Assembly (NCBI GenBank): GCA_035489015.1
Contig: DATHKR010000103.1
Location: 28,034-92,033 of the forward strand
From: DATFRY01 sp035489015
GTDB lineage: Bacteria; Myxococcota_A; Polyangia; Haliangiales; Haliangiaceae
Reading direction: 5' to 3'
DNA: 64,000 nt
Positions within the stretch are counted from its first letter, which is position 1. The number at the start of each line of letters is the position of its first letter. This document shows, one piece after another, positions 44,888 through 54,154 of the stretch. Below the pieces are notes generated by a model, which saw only the letters and a program-made list of their open reading frames with translations, was not told where the DNA came from and made no database searches. Made by a program: the position numbers and the translations under genes.

Positions 44888-46716
44888 GGGGCGAAGGCGA
44901 CGTCGTCGATCTCGAGGGTGAAGCGGCCGGGTGTGCTGGTGCCGATGAAGACCCCCATCAGGTCGTGGCCGTCCACGCCGTCGAACGACGCGATCGGCAG
45001 GCGGATCTCCTTCCACTGCTTTTCGACCGCGATCGGCTGGCCGACCGGCGTGTAGCCGCGGCTCTTCACGAACAGGAGCACCTGGTACGGCTTGCCGTCG
45101 CCGCGGGCCCAGAAGACCAGCTGCTTCTTCGAGGACAGGTCGGCCGGGGCCATCGGTTGCTCTCCCGGCGAGTAGAGCGCGCCCGCCCAGCGGTTGCCGC
45201 TCGACGGGGCCACCTCGCCGGTCACCCGAAGCGCTCCCTTGCTGCCGCGCGCGCCCGGGGCGATGACCGCCAGCTCGGCGCGCGACTTCCCGCCCATCAG
45301 CTGGTCGGTCGAGATCGACCAGCCCTTGCCGAACCGCGCGCTCGGCTGGCCGTCCTCGAAGTCACTGACCAGGCCGGCCGCCAGGTCGGCGGGTGCCGCG
45401 CTCGCCGTCGTCGGCGCGGCGCGATCCCGCTCCACCGCCGCGCGATAGGCGTCGCGATCGATGCGCGCGCCCTGCTTCCACACGCCGGTCACCTTGCGAG
45501 TGGCGAGAATGTCGCTGGTCGGGTCGCCCTCGACCATGAGCAGGTCGGCGCGCATGCCGGCCGCGATGCGCCCGCGGTCCAGCTTGAACGCGCGCGCCGG
45601 CGCCGAGGTGGCCGCGGCCAGCGCCTCGGCCGGCGACAGCCCCGCCTCGACCAGCAGGGCCATCTCGCCGTGCACGCTGGCCCCGTGAGCCGTGCCCGGG
45701 TTTGGCGCGTCGGTGCCGGCCAGGATCGGCACGTGAGCGGCGGCGAGCTGCTTCACCGTCTCGAACGCGACGCTGATGTCGAGCTTCAGTCCGCGCAGCC
45801 CGAACGACGACTTCAGAGTCTCGACGTCGGCCGGGGTCAGATAGGGCGCCAGCGCCGCGTCGGAGGCCACCGCGGCGCCGGCCCCGCGCTCGGTCAGGCT
45901 GGCCAGCACCGACAGCGTCGGGACGATGAACGCATGCTTCGCGGCGGCCAGCGCGGCGAAGCCCGGCAGGGGTCGCGAGCGCAGGAACAGGTGGGCCAGC
46001 CCGTCGACGCCGGCCTCGAGCGCCTCGCGCGCGTCGTCCTGGGTCTCGATGTGCGCGACCGCGAGCAGGCCCTGGCGGTGCGCGGCGGCCACCACCGCCG
46101 CCATCGTCGCGCGATCGATCGACTTGAAGCGCGGGTTGCGCGGGTCGTAGATGATCTTGATGTAGTCGGATCCCTCCGCGCGGCACGCGGCGACGAACGC
46201 CTCTGCCTCGCCGGGCGTGCTCAGGGTCCGCATCGGCATGCCGTACTCGGTGCCGTGCCCGCCCGGCGCGGTGGCGGCGTTGCCGGCCGAGCGCAGGTCG
46301 GCCAGCCCGGCCCCGGCCGGCGTGGCCAGCGTCGCCTTGAGCGCGGCGACCAGCTGGGGCGAGGTCAGCATGTCGAGCTCGGTCGTCACGCCGAACGCGG
46401 CCGCCTCGGCCAGCTGGTGCTGGTCCCAGACGTGCGCGTGGCTGTCGATGAGCCCGGGCAGGAGCGTGTGACCGGCTCCGGCGATCACCTCGGCGCCGGC
46501 GGGCGGCTCGATGTGCTCGCCGATCTCCGCGATGCGATCGCCGCGCACCAGCACATCGGCGCGCGCGATCGTCTTGTCTCCGTCGAAGACGCGCACGTCG
46601 TCGAACAGGAGAGCGGGGCCGCTGGCCGGCGCTGGCGGGGCCGGAGGTGGGGTCCTGTCGGCGGCGCAGGCGGCCACGAGCGACGACACGAGGAGCAGAG
46701 AAGCGGGGCGTGACAT
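44884..46716 (-). CDS. Amidohydrolase lipoprotein with C-terminal CIA30-like domain
   Basis: A 610-residue exported protein. The lipobox LVAACAAD places Cys17 at the mature N-terminus. Residues about 40-440 are an imidazolonepropionase-like amidohydrolase: metal-site SHAHVW, a possible carbamylation/second-site Lys in YIKIIYDPRN, HIETQDD, HLF, and Asp in LAGTDAPN. Residues about 455-608 resemble the CIA30/carbohydrate-binding beta-sandwich (SDFEDGQ ... GRFTLEIDDVAF). This suggests a periplasmic or outer-membrane hydrolase binding a polymer or cyclic amide. Substrate unknown. Divergent from the AI-2E permease; coupled to the downstream zinc-ribbon gene. Confidence 0.9.
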   Translation of the reverse strand: MSRPASLLLVSSLVAACAADRTPPPAPPAPASGPALLFDDVRVFDGDKTIARADVLVRGDRIAEIGEHIEPPAGAEVIAGAGHTLLPGLIDSHAHVWDQHQLAEAAAFGVTTELDMLTSPQLVAALKATLATPAGAGLADLRSAGNAATAPGGHGTEYGMPMRTLSTPGEAEAFVAACRAEGSDYIKIIYDPRNPRFKSIDRATMAAVVAAAHRQGLLAVAHIETQDDAREALEAGVDGLAHLFLRSRPLPGFAALAAAKHAFIVPTLSVLASLTERGAGAAVASDAALAPYLTPADVETLKSSFGLRGLKLDISVAFETVKQLAAAHVPILAGTDAPNPGTAHGASVHGEMALLVEAGLSPAEALAAATSAPARAFKLDRGRIAAGMRADLLMVEGDPTSDILATRKVTGVWKQGARIDRDAYRAAVERDRAAPTTASAAPADLAAGLVSDFEDGQPSARFGKGWSISTDQLMGGKSRAELAVIAPGARGSKGALRVTGEVAPSSGNRWAGALYSPGEQPMAPADLSSKKQLVFWARGDGKPYQVLLFVKSRGYTPVGQPIAVEKQWKEIRLPIASFDGVDGHDLMGVFIGTSTPGRFTLEIDDVAFAP

Positions 46717-46861
46717 GGCGGTGGATGATAGTCGCGGGCGCTCCTCCCTGGGATGTCGGAACCGGGGCGGGCCGCATCACTCACCCTGGTGCCGCACGTT
46801 GCCGGGAAAAGAGACTTCCGCCCTGCACCCGGTCCTATCGCGTGCTTTAATCCGACCGCCG

Positions 46862-48319
46862 ATGAGCGAAGAGCGCCACCGCGCCGCCGCCGGTTTGCCG
46901 CCGGCCACGCCCTTCGACCCCGCCACCACGACCGGGTCGCTCGAGCCGATCGATCCGGAGATCGACCCGACGGCACCGGGCGGGGGGGCCGGCGGTCGCT
47001 GGCGCTCGCGCTCGGCCTGGGGGCCCGGCGGGTGGGGCCGGCGGATGGCCAAGCTGTGGGGCTTCCTCGGCTTCTGTATCTTCGTCCTGATCCTGGCCCG
47101 GCACGTGGTGCTGCCGTTCGTGTTCGCGCTCCTGGTCGCGTACATCTTCGCGCCGCTGGTCAACCGCATGTCGCGCGCGCCCGACGGACGGCGCCGCATG
47201 CCGCGCGGGCTGGCGATCATCCTCTGCTACATCGTGCTCCTCACCGCGGTCGGGCTGTTCATGGTCGCGCTCCTGCCTCGGGTCTACAAGGACCTCGGCC
47301 GGCTCGGCCGCGAGGCGCCGTCGATGTATCAGCGCATCAACGACCAGTACGTGCCGGAGCTGGCCTCCTGGCTGGAGAACCGCTTCCCGTCGCTGCGCGC
47401 CGAGGAGCGCGCGCGCGAGCAAGCCCCGACGGTGGCCGACGTGCCGCTGCCGCCCGGCACCCAGTTCGTGGTCACCCCGCTGCCGGACGGGCGCATGGCG
47501 GTGCAGCTGCAGCCGACCGGCGTCGAGGTCGTCCCGCGCCGCGGCGGCGGCTTCATGCTCTCGCCGCGCGAGGACAAGCCGGAGCCGGTCCGGCTCGAGG
47601 ATCGCCTGCGCAACATCGCCGCCGGCGCGCTGGGCGGGCTGCAGAGCGAGCTCGGCGACGTGTTCCGCCTGGGCCAGGTGATCATCACGAGGGTGATCAA
47701 GAGCGTCTACACCTTCTTCCTGGTGCTGATGATCGCCGCCTTCCTCCTGCTCGATCTGGCCAAGATCCACGGCTTCGCGCGCGGACTCATCCCGGCCGCG
47801 TATCGCCACGACTACGACGTGGTGGTGGCCGGGATCGATCGCGGCCTGTCCGGGGTGATCCGCGGCCAGCTCATCATCTGCCTGGTCAACGGCGTCCTCA
47901 CCTACGTCGGCCTGCGCGTGTTCGGCATCAAGTACGCCCTCATCCTGTCGATCGTGGCCGCGCTGCTCAGCCTCATCCCGATCTTCGGGTCGATCCTGTC
48001 CACCGTCCCGATCGTGCTGGCCGCGCTGGTCTCGGCCGACGCCGGCGTCGACGTCGCGCGGGCCGTCTTCATCACGCTCTGGATCATCGGCATCCACTTC
48101 CTGGAGGCCAACTTCCTCAACCCCAAGATCATCGGCACGGCCGCGAAGATCCACCCGGTGCTGGTCATCTTCGCGCTGGTCCTGGGCGAACACAGCTACG
48201 GGCTGGTCGGGGCGCTCCTGGCGGTGCCGGTCGCGTCGATCGTGCAGGCGTTCTTCCTCTACTTCCGCAAGAAGGCCTGGCGCGGGGAGCCGAGCGGTCC
48301 GGTGGCGGCCAGCGTCTGA
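46862..48319 (+). CDS. AI-2E family transporter (PerM-like permease)
   Basis: A 485-residue membrane protein with an extended disordered N-terminus (residues 1-60, Pro/Gly-rich), then about eight helices of the AI-2E/PerM family. The typical end segment is IHFLEANFLNPKIIGTAAKIHPVLVIFALVLGEHSYGLVGALLAVP. A periplasmic-type loop of about 130 residues between helices 3 and 4 is longer than usual. Family members export small molecules or sodium ions; a role in AI-2 uptake is not general. TTTAAT lies ten bases before the ATG and no Shine-Dalgarno is seen. Confidence 0.92.
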   Translation: MSEERHRAAAGLPPATPFDPATTTGSLEPIDPEIDPTAPGGGAGGRWRSRSAWGPGGWGRRMAKLWGFLGFCIFVLILARHVVLPFVFALLVAYIFAPLVNRMSRAPDGRRRMPRGLAIILCYIVLLTAVGLFMVALLPRVYKDLGRLGREAPSMYQRINDQYVPELASWLENRFPSLRAEERAREQAPTVADVPLPPGTQFVVTPLPDGRMAVQLQPTGVEVVPRRGGGFMLSPREDKPEPVRLEDRLRNIAAGALGGLQSELGDVFRLGQVIITRVIKSVYTFFLVLMIAAFLLLDLAKIHGFARGLIPAAYRHDYDVVVAGIDRGLSGVIRGQLIICLVNGVLTYVGLRVFGIKYALILSIVAALLSLIPIFGSILSTVPIVLAALVSADAGVDVARAVFITLWIIGIHFLEANFLNPKIIGTAAKIHPVLVIFALVLGEHSYGLVGALLAVPVASIVQAFFLYFRKKAWRGEPSGPVAASV

Positions 48320-48334
48320 ATGTGAGGCCGCGCA

Positions 48335-48363
48335 TTGCTGGGCGGCGGGCTGGGTGCTATCTC
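48335..48363 (+). promoter_or_regulatory. Promoter of the 48386-49921 gene
   Basis: TTGCTG (48335-48340) and TATCTC (48358-48363) are 17 bases apart. The predicted transcription start, near 48370, gives a leader of about 16 bases without a Shine-Dalgarno sequence. The element begins 16 bases after the permease stop. Confidence 0.5.
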
Positions 48364-48385
48364 CGGAACGTGGCCGCAAGCGCCT

Positions 48386-49921
48386 ATGGATAGATCAATC
48401 AGGAGGGCAGGGGCCGCGCTCGCCGCTGCCCTGACCTGCGCGCTTCAGGCGGGGACCGCCGGGGCGCAGCCGCCGGCCGGAGCGTCCCCCGGGGCCGCAC
48501 AGCCCGGGCCGGACGAGCAGCCGGTCGATCCGTATGCGCCGTCGACCTCCGGGCCAGAAAACCAGCCCAGCCCGGATCCTGGCCTCGAGCAGGGCGAGCC
48601 GCCCGGCCCGCCCGACGACGACATCGACGATCAGGTGGCGCAGGCGCTCTACCGGCGCGGCGTGCAGCTCTACCGGCGCGGCTCCACCGCCGGGGCCAAG
48701 ATGCTCTTCGTCGAGAGCCTGGAGCGCAGCCCGCGAGGCCGCTCGTCGGGCGAGGCGCTGCGCATGCTGCGCGCGGCCAACCGCCGGCTGGGCATCGCCG
48801 ACCGGGACGACGGGCGTCCGGGCACGCCCAGCCACGAGAACCTGCTCGACCCGTACGGCGCCGGTGGCGCCGGCGCGCCGGCCTCGCCCGACGAGGCCCC
48901 GCTCGACCCGTACGGCGCGGCTCCGGCCAGCCCGGCCCCGGCGACGCCACCCCTGGCCGAGCCAGCCGGCCCGCCCGATCGGCCCGAGCCAGACCATGGC
49001 AGCGCGCTCGGGCGCCGCGCGGTCATCGCGTGGAGCGGCGCGGTCGGCCTGATCGCCGGCCTCGCCATCGCCGGGCCCGAGGACGACACCGGGGAGACCG
49101 CCGACGGCGCGGTGGTGGCCGGCGTGGTCGGCGCGGCCGGCGGGATCGGCCTTTCCTACTGGCTGACCGGGCGCACGCCGCTCACGGCCGGACAGTCGGC
49201 GGCGATCACCTCCGGCGCGACCTGGGGTGCGGCCAGCGCCGGGCTCATCGGCGACGCGGCCACCGGCACCGACAGCGTGTCCAACGATGTGTGGAAGTAC
49301 GTGGCCGCCGGCGGGCTGGTCGGGCTCGGCGGAGGGCTGCTCTACGCCCGCGCCGCCGAGCCGTCGGTGGAGGACATGGCCCTCACCGACTCGCTCAGCG
49401 TGATCGGCGCCGGCGCGGGGCTCTGCATCGCGGCCGGCATGGAGCCGCCCGAGAGCGAGGCGTTCTCGCTGAACGCGCTGTTCGGGTCGGCCGCCGGCCT
49501 GGCCGCCGGCCTGCTGCTCGCCCCACGGGTCGAGGTCTCGCTCCGGCGAACGGTCTTCCTCGACCTCGGCGCGGCGGCAGGGGCCGCGCTGGTGTGGGGG
49601 CTGATCTATCCGCTCACGGCCGACGACACCACCCGCAACGACGAGCAGCTGGCCGGCTGGCTGTCGACCGCCACGCTGGCGGGGGGCTTCGGGGCGGCCT
49701 GGTACTTCACCCGGGGCATGGACCGGGAGGGGCCCTCTGGTTCGCTGTCAGCGGGGCGCACACGGCGCGGGCCGCCGCCGCCGCCTGCCCTCGCCCGACG
49801 GGACGCCGACGGCGTGTGGGGGCTGGGAGTGCCGTTCGTGAGGCCCATGCACAGCCGCGCGCTGGCCCCGCCCGGGGGCGGCGCGGCGCTGGGCATCGAT
49901 CTGGTCTCGGGCCGCTTCTGA
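48386..49921 (+). CDS. Myxobacterial exported/membrane protein of unknown function
   Basis: A 511-residue protein with a signal peptide (AALAAALTCALQAGTAGAQ). A Pro-rich linker and a TPR-like helix pair follow (about 75-125, ALYRRGVQLYRRGSTAGAKMLFVESLE), then a second linker with repeated DPYGA. From about residue 210 a Gly/Ala-rich hydrophobic region forms eight or more membrane-like strands or helices. The end FVRPMHSRAL ... GIDLVSGRF resembles an outer-membrane beta-barrel terminus (final Phe). No family is recognised. A terminator-like hairpin follows. Confidence 0.75.
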   Translation: MDRSIRRAGAALAAALTCALQAGTAGAQPPAGASPGAAQPGPDEQPVDPYAPSTSGPENQPSPDPGLEQGEPPGPPDDDIDDQVAQALYRRGVQLYRRGSTAGAKMLFVESLERSPRGRSSGEALRMLRAANRRLGIADRDDGRPGTPSHENLLDPYGAGGAGAPASPDEAPLDPYGAAPASPAPATPPLAEPAGPPDRPEPDHGSALGRRAVIAWSGAVGLIAGLAIAGPEDDTGETADGAVVAGVVGAAGGIGLSYWLTGRTPLTAGQSAAITSGATWGAASAGLIGDAATGTDSVSNDVWKYVAAGGLVGLGGGLLYARAAEPSVEDMALTDSLSVIGAGAGLCIAAGMEPPESEAFSLNALFGSAAGLAAGLLLAPRVEVSLRRTVFLDLGAAAGAALVWGLIYPLTADDTTRNDEQLAGWLSTATLAGGFGAAWYFTRGMDREGPSGSLSAGRTRRGPPPPPALARRDADGVWGLGVPFVRPMHSRALAPPGGGAALGIDLVSGRF

Positions 49922-49998
49922 TCTGAACCAGCCACGGGTCCGCGGCGTGGCCACTCGCGCGGGCCCCTGGGCGGCGCGGCGGCGGAGAAACCTGGTCG

Positions 49999-50035
49999 CC
50001 GGCCCGAGATCTTTGCTCGCGCGGCCGGGTTTTTT
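49999..50035 (+). terminator. Rho-independent terminator
   Basis: A GC-rich stem (CCGGCC-CGAG paired with CTCG-bulge-GGCCGG, seven-base loop) is followed by six T residues (50030-50035). It lies 78 bases after the stop of the membrane protein gene and 44 bases before the kinase ATG. This is a clear end of the upstream transcript. Confidence 0.65.
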
Positions 50036-50079
50036 GCCCGCCCGGTGCATCGCCGCCGGGCCAGGGTGTTGGAAGACCG

Positions 50080-52209
50080 ATGAGATGGTGCGCTCGCTGC
50101 AGGCGCCGGCTCTACGACGAGAGCGCGGCGTTCTGCCCGTTCGATGGGACCCGGCTCGAGCTGCCGTCCGACGAGGGCAGTCGAAGCGACCCGCACCTCG
50201 GCACCACGCTTCAGGGGCAGTTTCACCTCCTGGCCGCGATCGGCTCCGGCGCCATGGGGACCGTGTATCGCGCCTGGCAGAGCGGCATGGAGCGCCAGGT
50301 CGCGGTCAAGGTGCTGCGCGCCGACCTCGTCTCCGACCGCGAGCTGCGCCGCCGGTTCCTGCGCGAGGGGCGCACCGCGGCCCGCCTCGACCACCCGAAC
50401 ATCGTGTCGGTCCACATGGTCGGCGAGACCGACGCCGGCGTCCCCTACCTGGTCATGGAGCACCTGGGCGGCGAGACGCTGGAGCAGGTCCTCGACCGCG
50501 AGGCTCGCCTGCCGGCGGAGCGCGCCGCCGAGGTCGCTCGCCAGATCGCGTCGGGCCTGGCCGAGGCGCACGCGGCCGGCGTGGTCCATCGCGACCTCAA
50601 GCCGGGCAACGTGGTCCTCCTGCAGCGGCGCGGCACCGGCGAGCTGATCAAGATCTTCGACTTCGGCATCGCGAAGCTGGCCGACCGCGCGCTGGTCGCC
50701 GGTGACGCCAGCCGGCTGACCCGCGACGGCGCCATCTTCGGCACGCCGCACTACATCGCGCCGGAGCAGGCGCAGGGCGCCGCGGTCGACGGCCGCGCCG
50801 ACCTGTACAGCCTCGGCGTCCTGCTCTACCGGATGCTGTCCGGGCGGTTGCCGTTCGAGGGCAACGCGGTGGCGGTCATCCTGGCCCACATCGGTCGCGA
50901 GCCGCCGCCCCTCTCGACGGTCGCGCCCGACCTCCGGCCCGAGCTGGCCGCGGTGGTGATGCGCTGCCTGGCCAAGGACGCCGACCACAGGTTCGCCAGC
51001 GCCGAGGACTTCATCGAAGCCCTCGACCGCGCCACCAGCCCGCACCCGAGAGCCACGCCCCGGGCAGCGACGCCCGCACTCGAGCGCGACCCGGCCCCGG
51101 ATCCGCCCTGGACCTCGGCGCGCCTGCCGGCGCTGTCCTCGACCCCGATGCAGCAAAGGTCGCCAACCGCGTCGCCCGCCCTGGCCTCTCGACCGGGAAC
51201 CACCGCGCCGCCGCGCGCAGCGACAACCGCGATCGCGACCGCCGCGCCGTCACGATCGGCGCGGCGCGGATCGGACCCGGCGCTCGCGCACGCGGTGGGA
51301 CCGTCGGTGCGGCGCGGATCCGACGCCGCGTTCGAGGCGGCGCCGTCACGATGGGCGCGACGCGGATCGGACCCGGCGGTCGCGCACGCGGCGTCTCCGT
51401 CGGTGCGGCGCGGATCCGACGCGGCGTTCGCTGCCGAGTCCGCGCCGTCGCTCCGGCGCGGACTCGCGCCGGTCCATGGCGGGCTCCCGCCTCACCGCGG
51501 GGCTCGCGTGGTCGAGGCGATCGGCTGCGTCGCCGACCAGGCCCGGGCCGCCGGGCGCGGGGCGCTCGAGGATGGATCGGGCGGCAGCTGGGAGCAGGCA
51601 TCGCCGAGCCGGACCTGGCTTCGCCCGGCGACCGCGGCGCTGCGCCCGGGCCGATCGCCCGCGCGGCGTGGTCTGCGCGCGGGGCTGGCCTCGCTGGCGG
51701 TGGTCGTGATCTGCACCGGCGCGGGGACCGGCACCGCGGCGCTCCTGCGCCGCGTCGAGCTCGGCACCACCGCCGGCGCCGAGGAGCTGGCCGCGGTCGC
51801 CGAGCCAGCTCCGGCGGCCGCTCATCTCTCTCTCGCCCGGGGGAGCGCGCCGGCGCGGCGCGCCGTCATGGTGAGCGAGCACGGCTACGCGGTCCGCGCG
51901 CTCCTGCCGGAGCCGATCACCGCCGATCGACCGGTCGAGCTCCTGTTCGACCTGTGGGATCCGGCCGGCCAGCCGCTCGCGGTGCCGGCGGTCCCGGTCG
52001 TCCTGACCTCGATCGCCTCGGATGGTGGCGCGACCGCGGCTCGCGCCGGCGACGACGATGTCGACGGCGCGCTGGCGGCCCGGCCGGTGCCGGAGATGGT
52101 CGGTCGGTACCGACTGCTGGCGCGCTTCCCCCGCGCGGGTGAGGCGGCCGCGCTGCTCGAGCTCGCCGACGGCAGCTCCATCCACCTCCACTTCGACATC
52201 GCCCCCTGA
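50080..52209 (+). CDS. Ser/Thr protein kinase with N-terminal zinc-ribbon
   Basis: A 709-residue kinase. The N-terminus has a short zinc-ribbon-like CARC ... CPFDG motif. The kinase domain (about 50-310) is canonical: GSGAMGTVY, Lys in VAVKVL, HRDLKPGNV (His170-Arg171-Asp172), DFGIAK, and activation segment GTPHYIAPEQ. A roughly 200-residue disordered linker includes two 32-residue copies built on RRGSD. One membrane helix lies at about 532-558, then a C-terminal extracytoplasmic domain (about 590-709) of unknown type. A GGAAG precedes the ATG. A likely receptor kinase relaying envelope signals. Confidence 0.95.
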   Translation: MRWCARCRRRLYDESAAFCPFDGTRLELPSDEGSRSDPHLGTTLQGQFHLLAAIGSGAMGTVYRAWQSGMERQVAVKVLRADLVSDRELRRRFLREGRTAARLDHPNIVSVHMVGETDAGVPYLVMEHLGGETLEQVLDREARLPAERAAEVARQIASGLAEAHAAGVVHRDLKPGNVVLLQRRGTGELIKIFDFGIAKLADRALVAGDASRLTRDGAIFGTPHYIAPEQAQGAAVDGRADLYSLGVLLYRMLSGRLPFEGNAVAVILAHIGREPPPLSTVAPDLRPELAAVVMRCLAKDADHRFASAEDFIEALDRATSPHPRATPRAATPALERDPAPDPPWTSARLPALSSTPMQQRSPTASPALASRPGTTAPPRAATTAIATAAPSRSARRGSDPALAHAVGPSVRRGSDAAFEAAPSRWARRGSDPAVAHAASPSVRRGSDAAFAAESAPSLRRGLAPVHGGLPPHRGARVVEAIGCVADQARAAGRGALEDGSGGSWEQASPSRTWLRPATAALRPGRSPARRGLRAGLASLAVVVICTGAGTGTAALLRRVELGTTAGAEELAAVAEPAPAAAHLSLARGSAPARRAVMVSEHGYAVRALLPEPITADRPVELLFDLWDPAGQPLAVPAVPVVLTSIASDGGATAARAGDDDVDGALAARPVPEMVGRYRLLARFPRAGEAAALLELADGSSIHLHFDIAP
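51247..51438 (+). repeat. Two 96-bp tandem copies in the kinase linker
   Basis: A 96-bp unit (32 codons) is repeated twice, for example CCGTCACGATCGG at 51247 and CCGTCACGATGGG at 51343. Each copy contains the RRGSD motif twice and ends PSVRRGSDAAF. The copies differ at few bases. They lie between the kinase domain and the membrane helix, where RRGSD could be a phosphorylation-type site. Confidence 0.8.
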
Positions 52210-52261
52210 GCCGACTCGCCCATCTCGCGCGCGGACGCGGCGAGCGATACGATGGGCGACG

Positions 52262-53128
52262 ATGGTCGAGGAAAACCCCACGTCACCGGTCCGCGACCTC
52301 GGGGCGGTCGCCGCCCGGCGCGGCGCTCGCTGGGAGTCGCTGCTGCGCTGCCCCTCCTGCCGGGCCGCCGAGCTGGTGCGCCGCGGCCGCCAGCTCGACT
52401 GCCGCGCCTGCGGATGCTCGTATCCGGACCACGGCGGTTACTTCGATCTCGTGGTCGGCTCCAGCCGTGGCGAATCTCCGGTCACCACGCCCGAGCAGCG
52501 CCTGATGGAGAGCGAGCTGGTCGCGCGCCTGTACGAGCGCTTCTGGCGCCCGGCGTTCGTCCGCCTGCTGGCCGGCAGCGGCGCGGCCGGCGCGACCGGT
52601 GGCTTCCCGGGCGAGTTCTTCATCCACAAGAACGCGCTCGGCCTCGACGAGCGCGGCGGCCCCTGGCTCGACATCTCGTGCGGCCCGGGTGTCTTCACCC
52701 GCGCCATGGCGTCGGCCGCGCCGGGCGACTGGGTCATCGGGCTCGACATCTCGCGCGCGATGCTGGAGACCGGCGCCCGCCGGATGCACGGCTACGGCAA
52801 CGTCGGCCTGGTGCGCGCCGACGCCCACGAGCTTCCGTTCGCGGATGGCTCCTTCGCCGGCGTCAACAACGCCGGTGCTCTGCACGTCTATGACGACCCG
52901 GAGGCGGTCTTCAGCGAGGTGATCCGGGTGCTCGAGCCCGGCGGGATCTACGTGGGCAGCACCTTCGCCCAGTCGCGCTCGCCACTCGGTCGGCTGACCG
53001 CGCGCGTGGCCGGGATCCGGCGCTTCGACCCGCCCGAGCTCAGGGCATGGCTCTCCCGCATCGGCTTCGCCGACTACGAGGAGATACGACCGGGCGACGC
53101 GCTCATCTTTCGCGTGCGCAAGCCCTGA
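52262..53128 (+). CDS. SAM-dependent methyltransferase with N-terminal zinc-ribbon
   Basis: A 288-residue methyltransferase. The N-terminus has a Trm112-like ribbon with Cys30, Cys33, Cys47 and Cys50 (LRCPSC ... CRAC). The class I fold follows: motif I WLDISCGPGVFTRAM, motif II GLDISRAML, and motif IV ADAHELPFADGSFAGVNNAGALHVYDDPEAV. Members with this ribbon resemble the UbiE/COQ5-like group seen in plants and bacteria and are often of unknown substrate. It lies 52 bases after the kinase on the same strand and is convergent with TetR. Confidence 0.92.
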   Translation: MVEENPTSPVRDLGAVAARRGARWESLLRCPSCRAAELVRRGRQLDCRACGCSYPDHGGYFDLVVGSSRGESPVTTPEQRLMESELVARLYERFWRPAFVRLLAGSGAAGATGGFPGEFFIHKNALGLDERGGPWLDISCGPGVFTRAMASAAPGDWVIGLDISRAMLETGARRMHGYGNVGLVRADAHELPFADGSFAGVNNAGALHVYDDPEAVFSEVIRVLEPGGIYVGSTFAQSRSPLGRLTARVAGIRRFDPPELRAWLSRIGFADYEEIRPGDALIFRVRKP

Positions 53129-53239
53129 CGGGCTCACGCGCGCCGAGGCGCCGGACGGTCGTCATGCCTTGCCCGCGGCGGGAAGCGAGCCCGACGGCGC
53201 ATCGCGTCGCCGGGTCACGCCTGCCCGTCCGGGCCGCGG

Positions 53240-53902
53240 TCACGCCGCCTGATGGGCCTCTTGCAGCTCCTGCTGTCGCAGCGTCGTGTCGATCGCCGCG
53301 AACGCATACTGGGTCAGGTCGCTGTAGGGTGCGCCCTGCAGGTCCAGGTTGCTGCGCGCGTCGTTCGACTCGAGGACACCCAGCAGGAGGCACCAGAACA
53401 GATCCACGACCGGCTGGGCCGCCCCACGACGGTACTGGCCGCTGGCCATCCCGTCCTGGACGATCGCGCCGAGGTGCTCGCGGACCTGGCCCAGACCCTT
53501 GCCGACCGACTCGACGACCTCGTCGGACAGCTGGCCGCGCACGTTCGGCTGTGAGATGAGGCGCAGCACGCGGCTGGCCTCCACATCCGTGGCGGCCCAC
53601 TGGGTGAAGAACGACCACGCCATGCGCAGCCGCTCGGGCGCCTGGACCTCCGACCGGCCGCGGATCTGCCGCAGCTCCGTGTCGAACAGGTCGAGGGTCT
53701 CCTCGAGCAGCGAGACGTAGAGGTCTTCCTTGGATCGGAAGTAGAGATAGATCGCACCGACCGAGAGAGAAGCCTCGCGCGCGATCTGCTCGATCGACGT
53801 CTTGGCGTATCCCTTCTCGGCGAAGACCGTTCGCGCCGCGCGCTGAATGCGGCGGCGGCGGGCCGTGCGCTCCTGTTGTTTTCTTTCCTGAGCGGTGGTC
53901 AT
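53240..53902 (-). CDS. TetR/AcrR family transcriptional regulator
   Basis: A 220-residue TetR regulator. The N-terminal helix-turn-helix is clear: RRIQRAARTVFAEKGYAKTSIEQIAREASLSVGAIYLYFRSKEDLY (residues 17-62). The C-terminal ligand domain is of usual length. There is no Shine-Dalgarno; a TTGACA/TATCCC promoter ends 6 bases before the ATG, so a leaderless mRNA is likely. The upstream gene on the same strand is the amidotransferase; the next downstream gene is convergent. Ligand and targets are unknown; self-control through the GCGT-N4-ACGC dyad at 53968-53979 is possible. Confidence 0.93.
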   Translation of the reverse strand: MTTAQERKQQERTARRRRIQRAARTVFAEKGYAKTSIEQIAREASLSVGAIYLYFRSKEDLYVSLLEETLDLFDTELRQIRGRSEVQAPERLRMAWSFFTQWAATDVEASRVLRLISQPNVRGQLSDEVVESVGKGLGQVREHLGAIVQDGMASGQYRRGAAQPVVDLFWCLLLGVLESNDARSNLDLQGAPYSDLTQYAFAAIDTTLRQQELQEAHQAA

Positions 53903-53908
53903 GAAGGG

Positions 53909-53937
53909 GGGATAATTCGGCTAACGCGATGTGTCAA
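53909..53937 (-). promoter_or_regulatory. Promoter of tetR (leaderless type)
   Basis: On the minus strand TTGACA (53937-53932) and TATCCC (53914-53909) are 17 bases apart, and the -10 ends 6 bases before the ATG at 53902. Transcription should start at or next to the ATG. The 252-bp region to the amidotransferase stop (53903-54154) is AT-richer than its surroundings; besides this promoter it holds a GCGTGGTTACGC dyad (53968-53979) and a GC-rich hairpin (54111-54138), and no gene. Confidence 0.6.
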
Positions 53938-54154
53938 GTTCAGTTTCGGAAAGCGAGCATATTTTTCGCGTGGTTACGCAACGCGTCGAGACGCCATAGT
54001 TGACTGAAATTTGGGCGTTCACACGCTGATCCGACTCCCGCACAGCAAGCATCACTACATGTCTCGAGGTCAGAGTGTTCGTTCTTCACAAAGTGATCGC
54101 GGCTCGCGGCGGGATCGCGCGCTTCATCGCGCGACCCCGTGAATCGCTCGCCGA

